From Phyto melanocephala (taxonomy: Eukaryota > Arthropoda > Insecta > Diptera > Rhinophoridae), in assembly GCA_941918925.1 (NCBI GenBank), contig OW799237.1:75961126-76025125 (forward strand): a stretch of DNA of 64,000 nt. The letters run 5' to 3'. The notes under the pieces were generated by a model that ran no database searches, had not been told where the DNA came from, and was given only the letters and a program-made list of their open reading frames with translations. Position 1 is the stretch's first letter. Every line of letters starts with the position of its first letter. The position numbers were made by a program, and so were the translations under genes. Below, piece after piece: positions 32,673 through 44,929 of this stretch.

Positions 32673-34169
32673 TAGCAGCTCGTAAGTTAGCATACAGTTT
32701 TTTATGCATAACGCCGATTAAGTCTTAAATAGATTACTAACCAATATAAAGTTAAATATAAAAGACTAATTATTGTTGTATTGAGAATGCCAAATAAATA
32801 AAAAAATAATAATTGAAATAAGTTACACCAACTTTAATACATATGTATACCTAAATAAGAGTTTTGCATGCGTTTTGTTTTTGTTACAATATGACAAATT
32901 TAAACGTATAACGCTTAACGCTTTAATTTAAGTTTGAGTGTTCCGTGTAGGTATTTTTTCAGAATATGCTTCATTTAAAGATACAACCAATTATGAAGCG
33001 ATAATCGCAGTTGTGGTAAATTTTTTGTCAATACTTTAAATCGATTTAGCGCTATATGGGCTATGCTACTCATACGGCTAATAGCGGACCAACCTATGCG
33101 AAATACGGTAGATACTTTACGGTTATTAAAACTTGTTTCTTTTGACTTCTCTCTAAAGACAAATATATAAAAGTGAGTTATAAGGTTGAAAATTAATTTT
33201 GAAAGCACATTTCTATGGGGACTGTGTAAAATTATAGGCCAATTGCCACTAAAATAATTAGTTTGGTTCCTCAAGCCTAAACATTTTTTTGGACTAAACT
33301 CAAAAATAGTTTTTATATTTTGATATGATGTAGGTAGGGAAGGAAGCTACAGGAAGCAAGAGACACTTCCAACACCCACCCAAAATGTAGTTAAAACAAA
33401 AAAATATATAAATAAAAACAGACTACAAACTGCAACACTTTGCGGACTAACAAACAGTAAATAGCAATTGTTGTGATATAAATATATCAAAAAAGTTATT
33501 ATCAAAATTTTAATTGTGATACCGAAATCGATTTAAAAGCTACTTAGTACGTATGTTAATTTTCTTTATATGTAAATAGTTTATACATATTCAATACTGA
33601 ATTGCTTTTTTATTTTATAGTACAAATTTAATTAAATGTATCTTTTTCATATTCTAAATAAATCCAAATAGAACTAATATTAATAAGAAAAAATGTGCTT
33701 AAGTACAATTAAGGTCACAAAAGTACAATCTTTCTAGCTATTTTATACAATTTTTAAATTTCCTGCTGCCATCCCTGGTTAAGACTTTGCCCCGACTGAC
33801 TATTATTGTTTCGACCGATGTAGCTCTCTCTCTCTCTCTTTCTCTTTCTCTCTCTCATGGTAAACGAAAATGGCTTGGCCTCAAAAGATAAGCAGTTTTT
33901 AGCGTGGAATCCAAATGTTGCTAAAAAGTTGCAAAAGGTCATAGCTAACAATGAATATGAATAATTTTGTTTTGTACAAATGTTTCAAAATAAAAGCTAA
34001 ACATTTAAAACAGAGTTTTTAAATTAAACAGCCAATATATTAATTTTCGTCAATATACCAAGTCTTAATTATTTTCCAACACGAAATCTTTCATTTATGA
34101 GTTAATGGGTTAATGGTAAAGCAATCGCAAATATGAGTGAAGGGAAAAATAAATTTCTTGCCATAAGTA
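32673..34169. other. AT-rich DNA, likely single-copy
   Basis: Only a CT microsatellite (33824-33856) stands out. A short minus-strand frame across that repeat is a low-complexity artefact. Confidence 0.4.
33824..33856. repeat. (CT)n microsatellite
   Basis: About 16 CT units with two TTT interruptions. In flies GA/CT runs can bind GAGA factor, but nothing here shows that this one does. Confidence 0.85.
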
Positions 34170-35112
34170 AAGGATGATTTTTTATGAATTGAGTTTTTCG
34201 GACTGGCAGCACTGGTTGGTAATTGTGTCGAAATTACATTTGTGAAAGTGAAAAGTGTTCAGTAAACTCTGCCATTTCATCATGAAGAAACTCACAAACC
34301 AGCAACGTCTGCAAATCGTTGAAATTTATTATTCAAATTCGTGCTCTGTGAGAAATGTCCATCGTTTGTTTTATCGAAAAATTGTGTTCAGCGATGAGGT
34401 TCTTTTCTGGCTAAATGGATACGTAAACAAGCAAAATTGTCGCATCTGGGGTGAAGAACAGCCACATGCCGTACAAGAGTTACCGACGCATACCGAAAAA
34501 ACGAGATTTTGGTATGGTTTATGGGCTGGTGGCATTATCGGTCCATTTTTCTTCAAAGACGACCGTGGAAGAAACGTTACCATCAACGGCTAACGATATC
34601 GAGCCATGATACGCGACTTTTTGTCCCCTCAATTGGCTGAGTTGGACCTGGTTGATATGTGGTTTCAACAAGACCGTGCCACATGCCACACAGCTCATGA
34701 AACAATGGACATATTGAATGATGAATTTGGTGAGAAGTTTATCTCTCGAAATGGCCCTGTGAGTTGGCCGCCAAGATCATGTAATTTGAGGCATCTTGAC
34801 TATTTCTTGTGGGGTTATTTGAAGTCGTTGGTCTATGAGGACAAGCAAAACATGATTGAAGCCTTAGAGTATAACATAACACGTGTTATTCATGGAATAC
34901 AGGCCGAAATGCTCGAAAAAGTGGTGAAAAATTAGACCATACAAATGGACTATTTGAACCGGAGCCGCAGGCAACATTTACATGAAGTTATTTTTAAAAA
35001 GTAAATGGCAAATACCAATTTATCGATTTCAATAAAAGTTTTAAATATATGATGCAAATTTAAGTGTTTTATTAGATTTGTAAAACAAAACAACGCTTGA
35101 AAAATCACGCTT
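34170..35112 (+). mobile_element. DD41D mariner with internal deletion
   Basis: The ends AAGGATGATTTTTTATG and, inverted, AAGCGTGATTTTTCAAGC are flanked by TA at 34168-34169 and 35113-35114. At 943 bp it is about 350 bp short of a full-length relative, matching the deleted coding section. Confidence 0.8.
34282..34935 (+). pseudogene. DD41D mariner transposase, deleted
   Basis: The ATG at 34282 gives MKKLTNQQRLQIVEIYYSN, as in relatives; the longer frame from 34255 adds MFSKLCHFI, whose codons also precede the 15-kb copy but are likely leader. After SCSVRNVHRLF most of both HTH regions is deleted, and the frame resumes YRKIVFSDEVLFWLNG with the first catalytic D. WYGLWAGGIIGPFFF lacks the usual VWC. 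TAA replaces a residue after VTING (34591). Then WFQQDRATCHTAHETM (second D) and WPPRSCNLRHLDYFLWG. From the second D, 41 residues lead to the D of LDYF; the D usually in SCDL is N here. It ends at TAG 34933, with in-frame traces to HEVIFKK. Confidence 0.85.
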
Positions 35113-35114
35113 TA

Positions 35115-35942
35115 TAATTTTTTTTTATATAATATATTACTCTGAGAATTTTTGTTGTAATATATACACTGAAACTTTTTTGAATTTTTTTTTATAAAAA
35201 CATATTTTATAAAATATTTTGCTTTTGAAAAATTACAAAACATAGTTTAAAAAATATATATTTAACACTTTGTAATGTCCGATAATACGTTTGAAATACT
35301 GGGTTACAACTAGTTTTAACATTCTAATTGTACTTTAATATTAAAATTTTTAGTTGCTTGCGCAGAACTTTACTTTTGCCCCCCACCTATATAATTTTTC
35401 CCTCTTTAGCAGAACAACTCAATACAATTTTTTGTTTAGAGTAACAATAAGTTTCATTTAGCTTTTGTTATTTTGATTTTCTTGTTTCAATTTAATTTAT
35501 TAAAAAAAAACACACACACACACCACTTAAATTATGCCTACAAACGACGCCACGTTGTGAAAAAAATAATATTTTCGCTCTTTGTTTTATTTAGGCATTT
35601 AAACGTAAATATCTAAAGAAATAACCAGAGTAATGTTACTGATGATAAAACATGATGATGAACATAAAAAATCCATTTGATATCATTTGTATAGACGAGA
35701 AAAAAGCACGTAATAATCCATGATACCATAACGAAACATTATTTATAAAGAACGTAGTAAGTAAAATAAATTTTTGATTTTATTCTGATGTCTTGCATAA
35801 ATAAAGAAATCAGTTACAAATTTTGGGAATGTAATTGAAAATAAAAGTCGTGATTCTTAGTTATTACATAGACAAAGAAAATATTAAAGACTAAAGTAAT
35901 ATTTAAAGATAAAAAAGATCGATTAAAAAATATGTCAATCTC
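35115..35942. other. AT-rich DNA, no feature seen
   Basis: A short CA run lies at 35511-35524. No gene. Confidence 0.4.
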
Positions 35943-35944
35943 TA

Positions 35945-35970
35945 GGGTGTGTTTTAAGCCCGATAGAACA
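35945..35970. mobile_element. isolated mariner end
   Basis: GGGTGTGTTTTAAGCCCGAT after TA (35943-35944) matches the element end at 63561 (GGGTGTTTTTTTAAGCCCGA). No coding follows, so it is a solo terminus. Confidence 0.55.
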
Positions 35971-36019
35971 TACGAAAGGGTGATTTGAAAAACGAAGTGT
36001 TTTTTCTCATTTATGAGCA

Positions 36020-36152
36020 GGGGCTCAATTCTCGATCTGTGAAACTGTGAAATGAAAAAGTTTTTGTTTAGCAAAGGGTATGGTGGCACCATATGATATG
36101 ACACACAAAAACTTTTCATTTCATAGTTTCACAGAACGAAAATTGATACCCA
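36020..36152. mobile_element. palindromic MITE, GGGGCTCAATT type
   Basis: The left half GGGGCTCAATTCTCGATC..GTGAAACTGTGAAATG is mirrored by the right half CATTTCATAGTTTCACAG..ATTGATACC. The two arms make up nearly all of the 133 bp, with GGTATGGTGGCACCATA at the centre. A relative is at 56730-56836. Confidence 0.7.
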
Positions 36153-36429
36153 ATATACTGTGACAAAATATCATGGATAGATTAACGCTTAAATAACGCG
36201 ATAAAATTTTTAAAATTTAGTTTGAAAATCAGTCATCGATTCAATAAATAATCCTTTACACGACTTTGTAGTCAAATCCTTGTTGGAATTTAATCATTTA
36301 ATGTTTACACTAATATTCAAATTTTAATCAGGCTCGAGTTCATATTAACATTCTTATTGTTACAAAGAATTTTTTTAATATTTGTGATAAATGAAAGAAT
36401 AATCTGAAAAATTATATTTTTACCGACAA

Positions 36430-36657
36430 CTAGCCGAGTGGAAATAAAAATTAAATTTAATGTTTACTTTTGATGAAAACTTCGATATGGTTGTCCCTTT
36501 AAAAATAGTATGATTTACAAAATGTTTACGACAAAAATAGTATGATGACTTCGTAAACATTACATTATATTCAGAAGCATTTAAAATTACTAATAACCAT
36601 GCAAAAGTAAGTGAAATAAGTAATAATATGATTTTACGAAGCAATCAAGCTGTGATG
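36430..36657. repeat. fragment related to 31866-32672
   Basis: Shares AATGTTTACTTTT, AAAAATAGTATGATTTA, ACATTATATTCA and CAATCAAGCT.TGAT with 32105-32290 in the same order. It is cut off at 36658 by the INE-like copy. Confidence 0.55.
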
Positions 36658-37688
36658 TTTTTATACCCTTCACCTGTGGTGTACAAGGGTATATATAGCT
36701 TTGTCATTCCGTTTGTAATTTCTACAATTTTCATTTCCGACCCCATAAAGTATATATTTTCTGAAAGCTTATGAATAGAGGAGTCGATTAAGCCCTGACC
36801 GTTTGTCCGTCTGCCCGTGTGTTGGTTGAAATCAACTTTTAGAAGCAACCATATGCTCCTCAGATCTGTATATGGTATCAACCTTTTGGAAATATCTGGG
36901 AATGAATCGCTTTTGAAACTCAGCACAATCGCCCGGTAACTTTCTGAGATATGAGCAAATAAACACTACTGCCTCTGTTTTTGCCCATATTTTTACAACC
37001 AAAATTAAAATATTTCAGTCATAGAATAACCTTTAGGTACCTTTGCTACTATTTGTAGATATACTTGATATGCCTCTAGATATATTCGTGAAAAATTTTG
37101 GATAAAGCGAGCTCTAATCGGTAAAGTTATAGACAAAGTTTTTGTCTAAATATTTATTCCAAACATTTACAAACGAAAATCAATTTTTTTCAGCTTCTAG
37201 ACAACCAAGAGAGTCAATATTGGTATCATCTGAAAGGACTTGACTAGCGCAATAGAAGCACTATAAAAAAATTAAAATTCATGTTGGCTGCCACTACAAA
37301 ATGGCGGACAATAAATTTATAAATGGGTAAAATCTGGTATTTTAAAATTTAACTTCTTGAACCCCCTCAATTTTGGTATCAAATGAAAGGGCTTGAACAG
37401 TAGAATACAGAAAATTATTAAAAAATGTAAAATCCAAGATGGCGTCTAAAACAATATGGCGGAACATATTAACCCCATCAATATGGGTATCAAATTAAAG
37501 GGCTTGACTAGCAGAATACAGTTAACTACGTAAAAATTCAAAATCAAGGATGGCGTCGGAAATAATAAAGAAAAATGGCTTATAACATGAAATATAGGTT
37601 AAGCTGCGATGTGGGATTATACCTATGTACATGATGGTGAAGGGTATTATCAGATTCGGCACGGCAGAATATAACACTCTTACTTGTT
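36658..37688 (-). mobile_element. INE-like repeat, long-spacer type, complete
   Basis: Read on the minus strand it goes from AACAAGTAAGAGTG (37688) to GTGAAGGGTATAAAAA (36658). It has two to three ~110-bp interior blocks with AAAATGGCGG, GGTATCAAAT and GACTAGC.AATA motifs (plus-strand view 37260-37560), then the common right part with AGTTACCGGGCGATTGTG and TATATACTTTATGGGGTC. It is about 1031 bp, has no ORF, and has both caps. Confidence 0.75.
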
Positions 37689-38793
37689 TAAATTTAAGAT
37701 GTTATACACCCTATACAAAAGAAACCTTGTCTCAGTGTGGCTGAAACAGAATTGTGTTTAGAAATTTGTCAGCATTGTCAGAAACTTAAGGCAAGAACAA
37801 ACCAAAAACGCGTACTGAATAATAAAAGGTGACCACTATGTCGTAATTTTTCTGAATTGGCTTGCCAAAATATTTTCTATGAACTTCACTTTATTTTTTA
37901 TATTTTTAAACATATATCTGTACATCCTCTCATTGCATAGAGCAAAGGGCGACCATCAGCGTTAGCAAAACATTTCTATAAAATATAGTGTCAGCATTTT
38001 TGGAACAATGTGCCCCATACAAATTGTGCCTTTGATTGGTGCAATAAAAAAATCACTGTTGCTGAAACATTAAACTTCAACACCATGTGCATAACATTTA
38101 ATCAAGTGTTAAAATAAAACGACTACGCCTTCGGCCAAATGTTTAGAACATTTATGACTTCAAAACAATTCTTTTCTGATACAACTTTTGCTTCCCTTCC
38201 TTGATCAAAACATCAACCCTACAATTTGTAAAATTAATAAAGAAAAAATGTAAATGTAAACAGTAATGAGACAAAAACAATTAATAAATAACAAAGTTCA
38301 TTAAACGCAATTGTCAGGAATATGTCTGGGGACTAATTTTTCTCTCTATAAATCTAGACTCGCTTGTGAAACAAATCACATGTTGCAATTGTTTTCTTCC
38401 GTTCCCCCCAATTTTTAAAATGTGAATATAGAGACAAAATTTGTGTAGAAAAATTATGATTTCTAAAAACATTTAACAATAATTTAGTCGTTGTGTTATA
38501 AACATTAAATGAAAACGACACTTGGATGGCATAATGTTTATTGTAAAGAAAGTCCATATTTTCATAATAACATCTTGACAACGACAATTTAAAAGTGGAA
38601 ACAAAAGCTGTGGAAGAGAAAAGGATGTAAAGAGATAAGAAGTGTAGCACTTAGAGTGCAACAGCTCGCTTGCTATTAAATGTGTTGCCACTTGAAATGT
38701 CAATGGCAGTCACAAAAACATTTTTTTTTGTCATATTTAAAATTTGTGGATGTATTTATAACTTTGAACAAAATGCATTTGTTTGTATGTACA

Positions 38794-38821
38794 TATGTAT
38801 GTATGTATGTATGTATGTATA
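38794..38821. repeat. (TATG)n microsatellite
   Basis: Seven units of TATG, with further imperfect units just upstream. Confidence 0.85.
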
Positions 38822-38889
38822 CAAAAGAAAAAGCATTTTGTTTTTTAAGTGAATTGATTTGCTTCATTATTCTCTATAGCGGTCGCTTA

Positions 38890-38924
38890 TTCACTCATTC
38901 ATTCACTCAGTCAGTCAGTCAGTC
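38890..38924. repeat. (ATTC)n/(CAGT)n microsatellite
   Basis: CATTCATTCACT changes into CAGTCAGTCAGTCAGTCA. Confidence 0.8.
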
Positions 38925-39769
38925 AAACTTTAAGTCTATTTGGCTTGTTTATCTTGTTATTTTGAGGAAAAACAAACATTATCGTAAACAAAGTATGTCA
39001 TTCATAAATGTTTATTTTAGGTTTTAAACCGAATTTTCTTAAAAAAAGAAAAATAAAAAATAAAGAAAGAAAACAGCTACAAAAGTATCTAAATAAATTT
39101 TATCTTACTTTCTTACTACTTTTTACTTTTTATTTTAACACCTGTTTGTTATAACAATTTATGTGAAAAATTAAAATAAATTTAAAAAACCATTTAAATA
39201 AATTATTATCCTTTCACTTTTAAATAGGTCTACGAAAAATTAAGGCATTCGAACAGATTATTTATTGATTCCAGACCATAAACAAAATTGCAGCCCAAAG
39301 CGCACTAAGTAACTTTTTCTTTACAAATTTAGGAAAAAATTGTCAGTAAACTTCAGAAAGCATACATACCTTATTGTATTTAGTTGAACATCCTAGAAGT
39401 TTTATGTGTGTGTGTTTTTGTTATAATTTGAAAATTTAGATTTTCCATTAGAAAATTTAAAAATAAGATTTATTGCTTATATTTTGAATGTCAATAATGA
39501 AATGATAATCTATCCAGATAAAGAAGACATATGCATGTTCATATGTGTTAGTACTAATGATACTGTGAGCTGTTATAGATATAGCAACGTAACAGCCATA
39601 CCTAAAAAGCAGTGTCAAGCATAAGGCTTTAAAATTTTTTATTTTTTTTATTATTGTAACACAAACGAAAAACATGAAAAATTCCAACAATTGATTTTTA
39701 AACGTTTTTTTTGTAGTTTTGCTGAAGTTTTAAATTGAATTTTTAAATTACTATTTTTCGAATATTAAA

Positions 39770-40045
39770 CAAACCGGTTATTAAAGTATAATTAACCGGT
39801 TATTTTATTATAATAAACCGGTAGTTTTGATGTTATAAATTGGTTATTTTAGTATAACAAACCGGTTATTTTAGTATAATAAACCGGTTATTGTAGTGTA
39901 ATAAACTGGTTATTTTAGTGTAATAAAGTGATTAGGTTAGCTAAGGTCGAAAAAAAGAGACACTAAAAGCCCAAATCCATGACTGGTATACACGTATGCC
40001 CAATGGCATATTGTGCGCTCTATATGAACCGGTTATTTTAGAAAT
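39770..40045. repeat. AACCGGTTA tandem array, ~22-bp unit
   Basis: About seven imperfect units of the form TTATTTTAGTATAATAAACC then GG run from 39770 to 39930, and one more (GAACCGGTTATTTTAG) follows at 40024-40042. Each carries the palindrome AACCGGTT or a one-base variant. The array is interrupted by the ~90-bp retroposon at 39933-40019. Confidence 0.75.
39933..40019 (+). mobile_element. ~90-bp retroposon-like repeat, second copy
   Basis: TAGGTTAGCTAAGGTCGAAA through CCAATGGCATATTGTGCGCT matches the copy at 29729-29818, including the AAAGCCCAAA.CCATGA core. It lies inside the AACCGGTTA array. The target duplication is not readable because the host is repetitive. Confidence 0.65.
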
Positions 40046-41029
40046 GAATAATTAATCTACGTGTTACTTACTTTTGTTGTAAATATACCCGTAATTTAAG
40101 TATTTTTTTTTATTGTAAAACATTAAATAAACGTTTCATAAAAAATATCAAAACAAAGTGCAAAAATAGTAAAAAAAAACACAAAATGAGCAGCCTAAAC
40201 ACAAAGTAGCAAATAAAAAAAATTTTACTTTTACCAAAAAAAAAGTGCTTAATCAAGTCCTTCACAGTATAGAAAGAATTTGAATATTCTTTTCAATCAA
40301 ATATAATTAAAAATTTAAAGTCAATACTACTTTTTTTACTTTTGTTACATACCCCACTTAATTGCCTGGTTTTTATTCAAATACAGTTTTTATTTCAATT
40401 AAATATTAGATTGTTGTATTATTTCTGTGTCAATAAGAAAAAACTGCTTATATCTGTCTTTGTAGTTTTCCAGAAAAGCACTTTTAAATTTTTTAGATGA
40501 TTTTTACAAATTAATTGCCTTTAAAATAAAGACTATTTTATGTATTCCTATTTTATAAGTTGAAATATTATTATAAGTTGAAATAATTATTTATTTTTAA
40601 TTGATATTATTCATTGAAAAAATAACATAGACAAAATATTTTACGCTTTAACTTTCTGTAAAATTATCCAAAATGGTTAAAAATTTTTCTAAGGCTAATT
40701 AGGTGTTATTATCGTTATTTAAGCTCATGTCGACTTAAGCAGTTATTTCCTTATGTCACAGATTTATTTAAATAACACCGGTTACCTTATATTTTTTGAA
40801 TTCTTAACCGAAAACCAGTTTTTTAATTTTTAAGCCGAAGCCTGGTTTTTTTAAATATCTGCTATTCCGGTAATCTGAAAAACGACATCGAGCGCTCTAA
40901 TTTAGATATGGCTGTAAACGTAACTTGAAGTATAAGTTCCGGTGTTTATAAAATTTATAAAACTAGAGAATCAACCATGGTAAAATTTACTATTGGTAAA
41001 TACAGACATAATTTCCTAAATATCCATTC
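40046..41029. other. AT-rich DNA, no feature seen
   Basis: CCGGT-containing text at 40775-40880 may be an old relative of the tandem array. No gene. Confidence 0.35.
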
Positions 41030-42045
41030 AAATGTAAAATATTTGGAATTATTGTTCCTATATATCATTAAAATATATTTTCTTTGTGTTAGGGATACCA
41101 CGCCCCATTTTCTTATTGTTTTTTTAATCAAACCTTGTCCTGGTAATAACAAATACAACACACACAAAAATAATAAGCGAAATCGGTCGGACCGACCTCA
41201 ATTTATGATCTTACAAACAAGCAGTAATCTATATATATCAAACTGAAACTCTGTCTGTCTGTCTGTGTATGTTAGTTATAGACTCCGAAACTGTAAAACC
41301 GATCGGACTCAAACTTTGGCAAGTTGTTGTACACATTCCAGGGAGTGTTTATGGGTTGAAAAAAGTGTGCGGGGCCACGCCCATAAAAAATTAGTTATCA
41401 GTTTTAGCCACCCGCATAAAAAATTAGTTATCAGTTTTAGCTACTTGCACCGATTTTCCTGAAACTTTGCACACATAATTAGCCGTCATGACTATATAAT
41501 TTCGTGATTAGAAAAGTGGGCGGGGCCACGCCCATAAAAAAAGTTATAATTTTGAGGTACTTTCACTAGACCGATTCTTCTGAAACTTTGCACACACATT
41601 GAGCTGTCATAACTTTACAATTTCGTGAAGAAAAGTGGGCAGTGCCATGCCCATAAAAAAAGTTATCATTTTCAGCTACTTGAACTTCACCGATTTTTCT
41701 AAAACTTTGCACAGACTCTCATAATTATACAATTTTGTGATTAGAAAAGTGGGCAGTGCCACGCCAATTAAAAAAAGTTATAATTTTTAGCTCATTGCAC
41801 TTGATATTTAATTAAAATTCAGAATGCATTTTTATTTATTAAGGGGCGTAGCAACGCGCGCCGGGCTTCTAGTTGCATATAAAATGTATTTTCTTCGTAT
41901 TCAGTATACCACGCCCAGTTAAAAAAAAATTATACAAATATTTGACTAGTAATTCAAAAATGCAACATAAAAAGAATCAGCGAAATAGATCGTATCGTTA
42001 TTTTAATGGGAGGTGATACGAACTATATCCTGATAATTATGAATA
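41030..42045. repeat. old dispersed repeat split by Helitron
   Basis: 41030-41227 (TACCACGCCCCATTTTC, AATAAGCGAAATCGGTCG) and 41873-42045 (TACCACGCCCAGTTAAAA, AAGAATCAGCGAAATAGATC) are similar to each other and to 42700-42860 (GACCACGCCTACTTTT, AAAGAATCAGCGAAATC). They appear to be neighbouring diverged units of one repeat with the Helitron between them. Confidence 0.4.
41228..41872 (+). mobile_element. non-autonomous Helitron, 645 bp
   Basis: It starts TCTATATATATCAAACTG after A (41227) and ends CGCCGGGCTTCTAG before T (41873). A stem GCGT-AGCA-ACGC precedes the end. Four to five ~110-bp internal units carry GAAACTTTGCACACA, GTCATGACTATATAATTTCG and GGCCACGCCCATAAAA. A short plus-strand frame across the first unit is not a gene. 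Confidence 0.85.
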
Positions 42046-42047
42046 CA

Positions 42048-42666
42048 ACAACAAAAAAGTGCTATATTCGGAAGTGCCAAATCTTATAAAAACATGATGG
42101 TGAACATGTACATATGTAGGTATACTGATCATATCGTAGCTTATTGTAGATTTTATATAGTTGTGTTTGGTGCTTATATCTCAGCTAGTTTTAAGCCGAT
42201 TTGTTAGATTTTCTCAGACAAAATTTTTAAGGCCACGGCTTATATTTTAATGTCTTTAAAGTGTCGAAAAATTAATTAGAAGCTTGAAAAATTCGATATA
42301 TTTAAAAAATTTATATTTAAAAAGAAACATTTTTGTCTATAACTTTCCCGTTTAGTGTCCGATTTGTTCAAAATACAAATATTCTAGAGACATATAATAT
42401 CTTTATATATTCACAAACGTGCCCATAAATTATTCTAAAGCTGAAAAACTTTAATTTTTGAGGTAAAAATAAGAAAATAAGGAGCTATTATGCTGATTTT
42501 CAATACCAATCTGCTCCCGAATATTTCTGATATTTTGGTACCTTACAGGGGTCTTGGCTTCAAAAAACTGATTTCAACATACACACGGATGGAGGGACAG
42601 GTGAACAAACGAACAATTCTCAATCGATTTCTCTATTAATAAGCCATCAGAAAATATATGCTTTAT
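42048..42666 (+). mobile_element. INE-like repeat, decayed, 3' cap lost
   Basis: The left cap is altered (GTGCTATATTCGGAAGTGCC). The interior and right part are readable (TCTATAACTTTCCCGTTTAG, CAATACCAATCTGCTCCC, TTTCAACATACACACGGA, AAATATATGCTTTATTG), ending before the GAAGGGTATA tip. Confidence 0.6.
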
Positions 42667-44929
42667 TGAAAATTAATTATACTAAGCCGTTATGCTTTTA
42701 CATATATTCGACCACGCCTACTTTTTTAAATTTTTACCGTAAAAACCTTATCATGGTAATTGCGAACTTAACAGAAAAAGAATCAGCGAAATCTGTTAAT
42801 CCGTATTCAAGTTATGGTCTTACATACCTGCGGCGATTGCGTTTTATAAACTTTCATATATAGATTATTTAAAACTAGTAAAAAAAATATTGCTGCTATC
42901 GTTAAAATAAACAACATTAAGGCTATTTAAAAATTAAAAAAAAAAAATTGTTTAAAGCAAACTTTTGTTGTGCATTGCTAGACATCTAAACGTATAAGAT
43001 AAATTTTAATATTAATTTCTGTCCTATTTAATGTTTTTCATCCAAAAGATCTTTCAGTGTCACTCATACTTAAATGTCGCTTAATTGTTTGCTATATTTT
43101 TTATTTTCTATATATTTTTTTAGTTGTATTTTAATTTGCATTTTATTTTACGTAAATGGAGAAAAATTGTTTTACGCAACATGCCTCAGTCGTGGCCGAC
43201 GTTGAAATACAGAAAAAAAAAAACATATTTTTTTAAATTATGAGGTGATAGACCCTTAAATAAATGTCAACAAACTTTTGTTGTATTTAGATAGATAACA
43301 GTACAATATACATATACTAGCACATACTTCTAAGCATACATACATACATATGCATGTCCTATACATATCTATATGTAAGTATATATAAGTATGTATGATA
43401 AAAAAGAGCGAATGACAGACCATATGCTAAGTATACCATCAAGCTACAATATTTACTCTAAAACACCCGACAGAAAAAAATTTATAATAATTTGCACTTT
43501 AAGCAAACACAGACTGTGAACGAAAGAAACTCAACGAGATTTTAGTTGTATAAAAAATGTTTATAACGAATGGTAACAGAGAATTTATAGCATATCTTGT
43601 AAATTATTTTTCGTAAGCACCCTTTACCACACTTTACTGCACTTGTAATGCCCACAATTACCCAACGTTATTATGACGTATAAAAATGAAGTACCATGAC
43701 CATATTTATTGTAATTGGTGTGTTTTTTTTTTCTCTAAATTTCCAGTAGTGAAGGTGCTGGTGACAGTACTGCTGGTATGACTTTTAGAAGTTCATCAGT
43801 TTTGGTATTGTATTTTATTGCAGTCTGCCTGGATGGCTGGCTGTTGTGATACTTCCTGTAATTTCAAACGACCTTATGTTACGTCATTTATGCAAAACAA
43901 ATTTTTTTGTTGCTTTAACTCTTCTTTCTTTAACATATAATCTAAAAAACACTCTTTGTGAATGCGTGTTAAGGTTTATGTATGTAAATGCGGCCTTTCT
44001 TGGCTGCCTGCGTTTTGAATTTAAAGAAAAAAAACAATCATTTCTTAACGCATCAAATAAAAACGTACATACAATTCGCATATAACTAAGTACCTTCCTT
44101 TGTTGCTTGCATCCAACCCATCAGTAAGTTTGCAGTACAATATCACACTACGTTTCAATGTTAACAGTGAGAGTAGAGCATCTACTTTGGTACGTAGTGT
44201 TAAGTAGAGTGTAAAATTGTGATGTTACTGTAAAATGAAATTGTTGAATTTCATTTCAAAGATTTCACTTGAAAATGTGAAAAACATCTTTAAATTAAAT
44301 TAAATATTTATAGAAATGCAAATTATAAAACCCGTTTGCAAGCCTTAAATAAAACGCAATTTTCAGAAATAAATCATTAAACATTCAAATTAAATATTAA
44401 AAATTATTTTAAAGCAATAATTTTTAAAATGTATAATGAATTAAATTACATAAACAAATCATTTATTTATTGTTCTAATGTAATGTAATGTTGTAATGTA
44501 ATGTTTTTTAAACAAAAATCCAATAGAAATTGATTGTCGAGTGATGCTGAGATAAAACTACCTGCAGTCAACAAAAAAATTTCTTGTCGCAATTAGCTGT
44601 CAAAATCGCTTCATTATCTTTGAAAAATCCATTTTAAAGCAAATAATAATTTAAACTGAGAAATTAAAAAAATTAAATTTAAACCATTAAACGATTACGT
44701 TTGTCGTGTCCTCCACTCATTTAAAAGAAATATACTTTTGCAATAAAGTGCCGTTACTCTGTCGACGTTAATGCTTGTGCTCAGCAATAATAATTGTCAC
44801 GTGGAAACCCAGGGTTAAGGACTTGACAACTTTGAACTTTTACTGTGAACTTTTATTGTGAACTTTTTCTTGAACCAGATGTCATAGAGTCAATCACTTA
44901 ACTGGATGACAACATTTTCATTTTTGCGA
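42667..44929. other. AT-rich DNA, likely single-copy
   Basis: The first 200 bp include another diverged unit of the 41030-42045 repeat. TAATGTAATGT units recur near 44477-44505. Frames at 43846-44085 on both strands are mirror images and unsupported. Confidence 0.4.

Larger units (their letters stand above)
37689..39769. other. AT-rich DNA, likely single-copy
   Basis: Minus-strand frames around 38354-38703 overlap each other without any domain. Two microsatellites are listed separately. Confidence 0.4.

Noticed and set aside
33754..33951. Minus-strand frame with RERKRKRERE run
   Set aside because: The charged run is a translation of the CT microsatellite.
38354..38703. Two overlapping minus-strand frames of 98 and 76 codons
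   Set aside because: They overlap in different frames, neither shows a domain, and the DNA is AT-rich.
39770..40045. Regular repeats considered as a CRISPR array
   Set aside because: Units are about 22 bp in direct tandem without unique spacers, and the genome is eukaryotic.
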